Assembly (NCBI GenBank): GCA_041399065.1
Contig: JAWKTN010000002.1
Coordinates: 124,001 to 188,000 of the forward strand
Source: JAGQPD01 sp020426865
Lineage (GTDB): Bacteria; Planctomycetota; Planctomycetia; Pirellulales; Pirellulaceae
Length of the DNA: 64,000 nt
Reading direction: 5' to 3'
Shown here: positions 54,505 to 61,447 of the stretch, piece by piece
Layout: each line of letters opens with the position of its first letter
Position numbering within the stretch: position 1 is the first letter of the stretch
The notes under the pieces: model-generated
Told to the model about the DNA's origin: nothing
The model's database searches: none
What the model saw: only the letters and a program-made list of their open reading frames with translations
Made by a program: the position numbers and the translations under genes

Positions 54505-54777
54505 TATATTGGATAATTGTTCCTCGAAAGTAGAGACATCCGTTGCGAGATTCATGGTGGCGAACGTACGGTAGACGAGCCAACATCGACGTTGAACTTT
54601 GACCATGTTGTCCGAAGCTGACGCAACAACCCGAACGAAACGCATTCCCTTGTTGGCAACGATGCAACATGTGCCTCTTTGCGCGCTGAATTGTTGCCGT
54701 CTCGTCACGAAGCCGTTGGCCGTGAGAATTTTCAACACACTTCGGCAGGCGTCGGAGAATGAGTCACTTTTGTTCAT
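54487..54777 (-). CDS. Small protein after immunity gene 2, 3' end replaced by IS end
   Basis: 96 residues; the start overlaps the end of the preceding immunity-like gene by 14 bases, so it is the third gene of the toxin 2 run. The first ~88 residues (KILTANGFVTRRQQFSAQRG; RFVRVVASASDNMVKVQRRC) look like a small DUF-type globular protein. The last codons (LVILK) and stop lie in the solo IS-end repeat, so the original C-terminus is lost. Function unknown; a second immunity or accessory factor is possible. Confidence 0.6.
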   Translation of the reverse strand: MNKSDSFSDACRSVLKILTANGFVTRRQQFSAQRGTCCIVANKGMRFVRVVASASDNMVKVQRRCWLVYRTFATMNLATDVSTFEEQLSNILVILK

Positions 54778-55417
54778 CGACCTGCTCCACGTGGAAAACC
54801 GTTAGTTCCGGCTCGTCGTGCGTCCATTGATCGTATCGAATACCGAAGAATCGAGCCGTGACGGAGAACACTAAATCATCACCTAGTTCGAACTCATGAA
54901 CCTCCCCTGTACGTCCGGCGCCATCATCAATAACAAATTCAATTGAGTCTTCCGAACTGCGCCGGGATTGTCGAAACACTGGCTTCTCTTCGTTAAATAA
55001 TTCGCCATCGTTGGCTGTCACACGGTGCTCTGCGTCTGCCGCGAATCGCCGTACAGTTCCTGCGCTATCTAGCAGTGCATAACCGAAGGCATTGACAACT
55101 CCCGCACATTCCACGTAGAGAATCTGTGTCGTCCGAAACGTTCTTATGTTCGACAAGCGACTCATATTCGGCTCGCGAAACGTTCCAAAGTAGTGCATGG
55201 GATCTGAGACGATCACGATAGATGGATATGCTCCAATTGCGAGTTGCGAACGAGGTAATGTTAGAACGTCATCCAAGATTAGGGTATCACACCGACGACC
55301 GCCGAAGCCCGACTCGATGAAAAATCGCTCCGCTAGATCTCTGCTATGAGTCGCCCCCTCACACAATGGTTTGAAAGACTCCGCTGCAAGAAACAACAAG
55401 TCGAAGGTCCAACTCAT
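54764..55417 (-). CDS. Putative immunity protein for RHS toxin tip 2
   Basis: 217 residues, soluble, alpha/beta, not recognised. Its ATG shares one base with the TAA of the RHS-toxin frame (TAATG), strong translational coupling as expected for a toxin-immunity pair. Visible segments include CDTLILDDVLTLPRSQLAIG, DPMHYFGTFREP and ELGDDLVFSVTARFFGIRYD. The N-terminal hydrophobic run FDLLFLAAESF is too short for a signal. The immunity role is inferred from coupling and context. Confidence 0.7.
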   Translation of the reverse strand: MSWTFDLLFLAAESFKPLCEGATHSRDLAERFFIESGFGGRRCDTLILDDVLTLPRSQLAIGAYPSIVIVSDPMHYFGTFREPNMSRLSNIRTFRTTQILYVECAGVVNAFGYALLDSAGTVRRFAADAEHRVTANDGELFNEEKPVFRQSRRSSEDSIEFVIDDGAGRTGEVHEFELGDDLVFSVTARFFGIRYDQWTHDEPELTVFHVEQVDEQK

Positions 55418-56307
55418 TAGAGTGCTCCTGGATTAGCGCCATTCCAAAGATCAATACGAATATCGGACGGCCCAACTCGAGTTCCTCGTGGCAGCCCAAC
55501 ACCACTCAGCTTGTCCGTCCGAATCTCGCCGCCGACACGCATCAATTCGGGATAACCGCGTTGTTGATTCCCAGTAAATTTTGCATTTGCCCCGAACTTC
55601 GATTCCACGAACCTTAACGCCCCAGTGAAGATATTCCGAGTCACCATATCGACACGAACACGACCGCTTGCTGTCTGAACCGTAACTTCCCTCGCGACAA
55701 CGCGCTCTGCTCTGACCGCAGCCGCGAATTCGGACAGCCACGTTCCCCAATTGCTGCGAGAATTCGCCAACACGCTGTTGGAATTTGGTGCGTTATTAGG
55801 CAGGTTCGGTAACTGGCTAAACTTATAACTTCCGTATCCGAACGTCCCTAAAGTCAGAACGACCGAAAGTCCGCTCGCCCAACGTTCGCGGCTATTCTCT
55901 GCCTGTACGAAGGCCTTTCCATTTGAATAAAGACTTGCACCGGTCACTAGTGAAAATGCGATATAGACACCGGTAGTCGAACTAATCCCGGTTAGGCCTG
56001 CGATCCCAATACCGCCTCCGATGGTGGCAAGCGTAACTAACGGCGCAAGAATCGCTCCGGTTACCGCGCCCGCTACCGCCCCTTGAACTCCACCGCGAAT
56101 TCCACCAATAACTGCACCTGACAACGCACCACCTATCGACGCAGCTCCTAGCGTGCTAGCGAGAGTCGCTTCGCCGGTTGGATCAATTCCATTTATAGGA
56201 TCGCCATGGACGTACACATACTTGTGCAAACTCTGCGGATCGCTGCTGCTTCCCGCGAACGGGTCCACTCGATTGAACCTGCCTGTGTTGGGATCATAAA
56301 ATCTGGC
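55417..56307 (-). CDS. RHS core fragment with nuclease-like toxin tip 2 (5'-truncated)
   Basis: The frame opens at the right boundary of the island with ARFYDPNTGRFNRVDPFAGS and SLHKYVYVHGDPINGIDPTG, the RHS core end. A glycine/alanine-rich hydrophobic segment (GGALSGAVIGGIRGGVQGAV) follows, then the tip. The last ~110 residues have a restriction-endonuclease-like pattern: VRVDMVT, RFVESKFG (E-x-K), KFTGNQQRGYPELMRVGGEI. This resembles polymorphic toxin nucleases with GAR-x-TPNQ motifs. No RHS shell, export signal or proper start precedes it. The immunity-like gene overlaps its stop. Confidence 0.82.
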   Translation of the reverse strand, partial: ARFYDPNTGRFNRVDPFAGSSSDPQSLHKYVYVHGDPINGIDPTGEATLASTLGAASIGGALSGAVIGGIRGGVQGAVAGAVTGAILAPLVTLATIGGGIGIAGLTGISSTTGVYIAFSLVTGASLYSNGKAFVQAENSRERWASGLSVVLTLGTFGYGSYKFSQLPNLPNNAPNSNSVLANSRSNWGTWLSEFAAAVRAERVVAREVTVQTASGRVRVDMVTRNIFTGALRFVESKFGANAKFTGNQQRGYPELMRVGGEIRTDKLSGVGLPRGTRVGPSDIRIDLWNGANPGAL

Positions 56308-56713
56308 GCATTGTTATCGCTACCGCGAGTGTTCTCGCCATTCGGATTGCGCTCGATCTTGCCTTGTGGCTCGTCGCATCGTCTTCGGGCGGTTGTACTC
56401 GATGCGTCTTGTCGGGTTGCCCGGCGAAACAGTACATATCGAAGATGGTGCCGTTTGGATTAACGGTAACAGGGTAGAGCACCCGGAGACTATTCACGGC
56501 CTTAATTACGTGTCGGAATTCCCCAGAATGCGCGTCGACCTGGTTGGCTCGAAAGAACGACCGGCCGTACTTGGCAATGATGAATACTTTGTGCTTGGCG
56601 ACTTTTCACCAGTATCAATGGACTCGCGACTTTGGGAACAAGGGGCGGCGGGGCACAATACGTTTGCTGTCCCACAGTCATACATACGCGGCGTTGTGAC
56701 GCATGTCTACTAG
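56305..56713 (+). pseudogene. S26 signal peptidase-like gene, right part
   Basis: After the island the sequence reads RIVIATASVLAIRIALDLAL in frame with the left half. The recognisable S26 C-terminal region (SMRLVGLPGETVHIEDGAVW; NDEYFVLGDFSPVSMDSRLW) is in a second frame from 56366 to the stop at 56713. The box D position usually held by the catalytic Lys is Met, and the box B Ser motif (SMxPT) is absent, so part of the gene was deleted or shifted even apart from the island. It is not expected to be functional. Confidence 0.65.
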
Positions 56714-57011
56714 CCGCCCCAGCGATGGCATATCCTCCGATGATGGTTGTCGCTTCCGGCGTGAGGTATTATCGTCGCGATTCCAACAGCCGCGCGAAAA
56801 CAAGGAAGTCGGCGTCCTCGTTAATCGCTCTGCCGGTCTCCGCTGGCCGGGCATAGCGAGTGAATCGCATCGCCCCGGTGCAGTGGACAACATCGGACGA
56901 CTTGCGCCCGCCGCTTGGACGGCAATCGTGACTGGCTTGCGGTACGGGGTCAGGGTGACTATGAATCGAGTAGGGTGAGCCACGGGGATCAGCCGTGACT
57001 CAGCCCTCTCA

Positions 57012-57042
57012 CAGAACCGTACGTACGGGTCCGTATACGGCT
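57012..57042 (-). ncRNA. Group II intron domain V-like hairpin
   Basis: GAGCCGTATACGG-ACCC-GTACGTACGGTTC on the minus strand has the invariant domain V arms, but is about 30 rather than 34 bases, the apical part being shortened. A domain VI-type hairpin follows toward 56963. Confidence 0.7.
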
Positions 57043-57058
57043 CCTGTTTCAAGTTATC

Positions 57059-57904
57059 TCAAATAATTTGGGGCAAAACTCCGGTCTCGACGGTGGCCAG
57101 GTCGAAGAGGCCCAGTTCGCCGAGCCACACATTGGGCATGGACCAGCTGGCCTGGGGGCTCCGCGAGTTTCGCCATCGAGTCATCCGTATCTTGGGAAAG
57201 TCCCCCCGATAGCCCAGTTGCCGCAACCGGCGATGCAGGCGAGTGGGGCGTTTCCACAACGCAAGCTGTTTGGCGCGTAACCGTCGTCGAATCCAAGTCA
57301 TAAGCTCCGCGAAACGCCCTTTACAGTTGGCCATCCGGAAGTAGTTCGCAAAGCCTCGCAGAACGGGGTTCAGGTCCGTGATGACCTGTTCCAGATTCAC
57401 GGGACTGTTACGACGCGTGAGGGCTTTCACCTTATCCTTGAACGCGGTGATCTTCTTGTCCTGGATACGTGTCCATTGCAAGCCGATCTCGACGCCCAGG
57501 AACTTCACGCCTCGCGAGGCGTGAACCAAGTGCGTCTTTTCCTTGTTCACCGTCAGGCGAAGCTCTCCTTCCAGGATGTCCGTCGCAACTTCGCGGGCAT
57601 GCTCAGCAGCACTTCGAGTCCGGCACAGGATCAGAATGTCGTCGGCGTATCGCACGATGCGATGGCCGCGTCGCTTCATCTCATGGTCAAAGGCGTCCAG
57701 GTACACATTCGAAATCAAGGGTGAAATTACCCCGCCCTGTGGGCTGCCGACTTCTGTCGCTTCCCAGTTGCCTTCGATCATCACCCCACTTTCGAGGAAC
57801 AGTCGCAGAAGTGCGAGGATGCCCATCGTATCCAGGTGCTCCCTTCGCACGGCGGACTTTTGCAAACGCCCGAGCCAGGGCTCGTCGTTGCAGTAGTCGA
57901 TCAT
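57059..57904 (-). pseudogene. ltrA: Group II intron reverse transcriptase/maturase, internally deleted
   Basis: The C-terminal ~260 residues carry RT domain 4-5 motifs (GSPQGGVISPLISNVYLD; RIVRYADDILILCRT with the YADD active site), the RT7 region (VKFLGVEIG), domain X (FANYFRMANCKGRFAELMTW) and a basic end. The genuine N-terminus (MSRIYYSLYDRLLQRRALAR then VRRAKGAPGYDG) is encoded in another frame at 57929-57820 and runs straight into the RT5 side near 57825. So roughly 200 residues (RT0-RT4) are deleted and the frames no longer match. Probably dead. Confidence 0.88.
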
Positions 57905-58692
57905 AGAGGCTGTAGTAGATTCTGCTCATCGTCCTGTGTTTTGCGTGTTCCTCGTCAGTTCCTCGTGTTCACGTGGGCGTTCATTTCGCCGTGGCGTGCC
58001 GTGTGCTATCCCATGCGGGCAATCTGCGGCAGAGGCCTGGGGCTACTCCGCGTCAGCGGTCCAATCCAGCAGTTCCCGTGTCAGCGGGGTACCGCTTGGG
58101 TGGTTCCTGAAGGGGCGACCTTCACTTGTGCTGCACGTGCTCGATTTCCTTCCTTGAAACACTTCCTTGAAACTTCTCCCCTTCGCAACGGCCGACGCTT
58201 TTGGCAATCGGTCGCCCGTCTGGACCAGGCCAGGCGTCGTCACGGTTTTGTCCTCCACACGGTTACCCGGCTTCTCAGGCCGCGACTTTCTCACTACTAC
58301 GGGATCATCTGCCACCTCACACCACGTCGGCTGCTTCTTGAGTTGCCTCTTGAAGCGGCCTTACCCGCTTCTCACGCTTCGCCTATGGAGGAGCTAACGC
58401 GGCCAGGATGATGCCAGGCTTCCCCAGTTACTGTGCTGACTCCCTGTTAATGATTACGTCCTCTAATCACCTGCTGTCGCTGTCCATGTATCGGGCATCA
58501 TGTCTTTTTGCACACTCGCCCCGACAACCGGCCGAATCAGGTTCGCTTACGCTACGTTCCATCAACCTCCTATCGCTTCCTTCAGACCCCAGCATTGGCT
58601 GATGACGCCCTTGCGAGTCGGATTCTCTTCCCCATGGACGGGGTGAGGCCGCTGGCAAGCAGCGGCTGGGTTTGCCAGCTTCGCTGGGCAAA

Positions 58693-58743
58693 CAAAAAAG
58701 ACTGGCCGAGCACCGTGCGGGGGCGCACCGGTGTCGGCCAGTC
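58693..58743 (-). terminator. Strong terminator of the Gly/Tyr-rich gene
   Basis: A roughly 20-bp stem (GACTGGCCGA pairing with TCGGCCAGTC, plus inner CACCG/CGGTG and TGCG/CGCA) is followed on the minus strand by TTTTTT. It lies 63 bases beyond the stop of the gene at 58806, and the group II intron begins just beyond it. Confidence 0.92.
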
Positions 58744-58805
58744 TCGACAGCCTCTCTCTGATTGCTAGTTTCGGCGCGGTCGGTGAATGCCTCCGGCCGC
58801 GTCAA

Positions 58806-59099
58806 CTAAAAGCGAATGTACAACCCAAAGCCACTGCCACCGCCTCGGTAGTACGAATGCGATCCCGGATACGCATACCCACCGTATCCACCGTAACCAC
58901 CAACACCTCGATAACCGCTGTAATACGGCGTGCCATAGCTAAAGCCGCCGCGATACCCCGAGTAATAACTGCTGTGGTGATGGTGATACACCGGAGGACC
59001 ACCGTAATACCCACCTCCGCAGTGCCCCGCCTGGCTCGTCGCCGCAAACAACGACATGATCGCCACGGCAGCAACTGTCAACATCATTTTCTTCATCAT
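58806..59099 (-). CDS. Small secreted Gly/Tyr/His-rich protein
   Basis: 97 residues with a clear signal peptide (MMKKMMLTVAAVAIMSLFAA, cleavage near SQA-G). The mature ~72 residues are low-complexity: GGGYYGGPP, YHHHHSSYY, then GGYGGYGGYAYPG. A single Cys follows the signal. Such peptides are common in planctomycete genomes; a cell-surface or metal-binding role is possible (four consecutive His) but unproven. AGGGAGA lies ten bases before the start. It is a single gene with its own strong terminator. Confidence 0.88.
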   Translation of the reverse strand: MMKKMMLTVAAVAIMSLFAATSQAGHCGGGYYGGPPVYHHHHSSYYSGYRGGFSYGTPYYSGYRGVGGYGGYGGYAYPGSHSYYRGGGSGFGLYIRF

Positions 59100-59570
59100 G
59101 GCTGTCTCCCTTTCTCGCTTCAGTCGAGAATCTACTTGTGGTTGTCTCCCTGGCTTGCGACCGCCGCGCCGTCCCCCTTTCGCGCGTGAGGCCCCTCTGC
59201 CAACTTGACTTTCCTATCCCGCATACGGTGTGCCAGCCGCGACAGCATCGACGTAACAACTTAATACACAACCACTTACAACAATGTCCGGCTACCAAAT
59301 TCGCCACCAACCAACCAAAGCGCCATCATCATGACAACACTTCGTTTCACGATGAGACAGACCGGTTGGCCTGAAGACCATCGTCATGATCGCCAAAACC
59401 GTGAGTTCCCGGTCACCGGTAAGTACAATGGAGGCGATCAACTTGTCGGACAACTTATCGGAACGGTTCATTGACTGAGGGGTCGCAGCATGCTTGTTGG
59501 TTCGAGGTATGGCGTTTCTGTTTTGAATAGCATTTCCCAGGACAGGTGGGGACAGCGATCAGCAACGACA

Positions 59571-60614
59571 ATGAAGTTCACTATTTTGATGTTGGGTGCG
59601 GCAGCAATTGCGATGCTATCCTTTGAACTTCGCACAGCATCGGCCGTGGAACTTCTGGAAGGCGACATTGTTGTGGCGGATTTTGGTGCCGACCTGATCA
59701 TTAAGGTCGACCCTAACACGGGTAACCGGCAGACGATCAGCGGTGGGGCGGTAGGATCTGGGCCATTTCTGTCGCAAGTTCGGGGACTCCATATCGATCC
59801 AACGGGACACATCCTTGTAACTGACGCTGATTTGCGCGCCATCATAGAGATCGATCCAGCCACAGGTGCGCGGTCGGTGATCTCCAGCGCCACGCACGGA
59901 ACGGGCCCGCAATTCTCTGCCCCCTTTGCCATTGATCTCGACGCGTCCGGAACAATCTACGTGACGGACTTGTCGCAAGACGCGCTTTTTCGGGTCGATC
60001 GCACAACCGGCAACCGTGCGCTGGTATCCAACGCGAGCTTGGGAACTGGCCCAACGCTGGGCAATCCCACAGGGATCGACATCATTGACAATGGCAGGGC
60101 GTATGTTGGCGACCAGGTGTTGGACTCGCTGTTGTCACTCGACCTTGCTTCCGGTGATCGCATCGATTTGTCATCCGCCAGCGTTGGAAGTGGTCCATCG
60201 ATCTCCAGTCCGTTTTCCGTGATTTCGGTCAGCGACAGCGAAGTCTTGATTTCCGACGCAAGCTTGTCGGTCATTCGCATCAACCCATTGACGGGACAGC
60301 GGACGACAGTCAGCGGCGCTGGTGTTGGCAGTGGTCCCGAGTTCGTGGATTTGCGGAACATCGCCCGCGGAGAGGATGGTACGATTTACGCCGTGGATGA
60401 AGATCTCGACGCGGTCTTGCGAATCGATCCCAACACTGGGAGCCGTTCCATCGTTTCCAGCAATGCCATCGGGTCCGGTCCTTCGTTTTTCGTTCCCGAG
60501 TCGATTGCCGTGGTAGGAACATTGGTACCAGAACCAAGTAGCTGCTGCGCACTGCTACTGCTGTCGTTCGCTTACCTGATGGTGCGCCGCGCAACGATGA
60601 AACAACTCGTGTAA
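59571..60614 (+). CDS. Beta-propeller (NHL/SMP-30-like) protein with PEP-CTERM tail
   Basis: 347 residues from the ATG at 59571, where a signal peptide begins (MKFTILMLGAAAIAMLSFEL, cleavage near TASA); an earlier in-frame ATG at 59490 would add 27 residues ahead of the signal. About six repeats of the form I-x-x-I/V-D-P-x-TG-x-R-x-x-x-SG/SS followed by GTGP or GSGP make a beta-propeller. The C-terminus is a textbook PEP-CTERM signal: VPEPSS, then a hydrophobic helix (CCALLLLSFAYLMV), then RRATMK, expected to be processed by an exosortase. It converges on and overlaps the next gene by 43 bases. Confidence 0.9.
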   Translation: MKFTILMLGAAAIAMLSFELRTASAVELLEGDIVVADFGADLIIKVDPNTGNRQTISGGAVGSGPFLSQVRGLHIDPTGHILVTDADLRAIIEIDPATGARSVISSATHGTGPQFSAPFAIDLDASGTIYVTDLSQDALFRVDRTTGNRALVSNASLGTGPTLGNPTGIDIIDNGRAYVGDQVLDSLLSLDLASGDRIDLSSASVGSGPSISSPFSVISVSDSEVLISDASLSVIRINPLTGQRTTVSGAGVGSGPEFVDLRNIARGEDGTIYAVDEDLDAVLRIDPNTGSRSIVSSNAIGSGPSFFVPESIAVVGTLVPEPSSCCALLLLSFAYLMVRRATMKQLV

Positions 60615-61447
60615 AAGCAACCACCCCAAAGCATACCAACCGGCTCGGGAATCGATTGAGCGAGCAGCTCGGTTGTCGACGAGCCGAAGTTGTCTTTCCA
60701 GATTGTGTAATCGGCCGCGTCGACGACACCGTTGCCGCTGCCGTCGGCCTCGAGTCGCGACGTTTCGCCGAACGAATCTTTCCAGACCGTGTAATCGGCC
60801 GCGTCGACGACACCGTTGCGGTTGTAGTCCCCTACCACTAATTGCACCTCGTTGCCAGTCGATAGCGTTAGGGCTGAGCCAAGATAGTGCAACGGCGTCC
60901 CCGTGATGCGATCCTGGACAATCAATGTCCATATCCCAACCGGATTTGTCCCGATGACGGGATCGAAGCTGGATATTGGGAGATAGTTTCCGGGCCACGG
61001 ACGCTGCCGATCGGCATTCACCAGCGCTGTCGCGGACGAGTCAAAAACGATGGATCCGGAAAAACCGGGTTCAGGAAACTCCGTTGTTTCAAACGAATCG
61101 AAAGCAATTAGCGGAATCAGATGTGCGTTTGGCGTCACCAGTAGAAATCGAATATCTTCGTAGAACGGTGTCACGGGATTATCAAAGATATCCGGGACGC
61201 GTGAGAATTCGATTTCCAGTTCGATGTCCGTTATGAACTCGTCCTCCGTAAAATCGCTTGAAGAAACCAGAAATGTGCGAAAGCCGTATGCATCATCGAA
61301 CTGCTCTGGAGTCGAATCCGACAATTGGATTTGCGTTGCCATCGCCGAATCGACCGGCGCACACTGCGCGACTAGAGCAAGAGCAACGGCGACACACATT
61401 ACCTTCCATATCGACACGGGTCGGTTCCTACTACTGCAGCACGACAT
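60572..61447 (-). CDS. P-domain-like exported protein with dockerins and PEP-CTERM-like tail
   Basis: 291 residues from the ATG at 61447, which precedes a signal-like segment (VMCVAVALALVAQCAPVDSA); the start at 61399 is an alternative, and a longer frame to 61792 lies mostly inside the neighbouring gene. Residues ~45-190 resemble a proprotein-convertase P domain (ITDIELEIEFSRVPD; IRFLLVTPNAHLIPL; GIWTLIVQDRITGTPLHYLG). Two dockerin-like repeats follow (GDYNRNGVVDAADYTVWKD; GSGNGVVDAADYTIWKD), then SIPEPVGM, a hydrophobic stretch and ARRTIR, a PEP-CTERM-like end. The dockerins match those of the giant gene's C-terminus. Start overlaps the upstream gene's stop by 17 bases. Confidence 0.82.
   Translation of the reverse strand: MSCCSSRNRPVSIWKVMCVAVALALVAQCAPVDSAMATQIQLSDSTPEQFDDAYGFRTFLVSSSDFTEDEFITDIELEIEFSRVPDIFDNPVTPFYEDIRFLLVTPNAHLIPLIAFDSFETTEFPEPGFSGSIVFDSSATALVNADRQRPWPGNYLPISSFDPVIGTNPVGIWTLIVQDRITGTPLHYLGSALTLSTGNEVQLVVGDYNRNGVVDAADYTVWKDSFGETSRLEADGSGNGVVDAADYTIWKDNFGSSTTELLAQSIPEPVGMLWGGCFYTSCFIVARRTIR

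Larger units (their letters stand above)
46041..56309. mobile_element. 10.3 kb composite island of two tandem recombinase/RHS-toxin units
   Basis: The island is bounded by GGCGC at 46036-46040 and 56305-56309, with a third GGCGC at the internal unit junction (51772-51776). Unit 1 is 46041-51776 and unit 2 is 51777-56309. Both start with the same TTCGGTGTCACCAAG end and a tyrosine recombinase gene, and both end at AGATTTTATGATCCC read inward, the ARFYDP codons of an RHS core. Passengers inside are mostly decayed. Confidence 0.75.
56963..58650 (-). mobile_element. Group II intron, internally deleted
   Basis: Minus-strand order: RNA-like 5' region without coding (about 57930-58650, including a GAACGTAGCGTAAGCGAACC stretch typical of domain I), a deleted reverse transcriptase gene, a domain V-like hairpin (57012-57042) and a domain VI-like hairpin ending CCTACTCGAT near 56963. 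The exact 5' end is not resolved. Confidence 0.65.

Noticed and set aside
57469..57906. 145-codon plus-strand frame opposite the maturase
   Set aside because: Antisense shadow of a gene with clear reverse transcriptase motifs.
58806..59074. Alternative frame in the Gly/Tyr-rich gene
   Set aside because: Only the frame with a signal peptide and a ribosome site makes a plausible protein.
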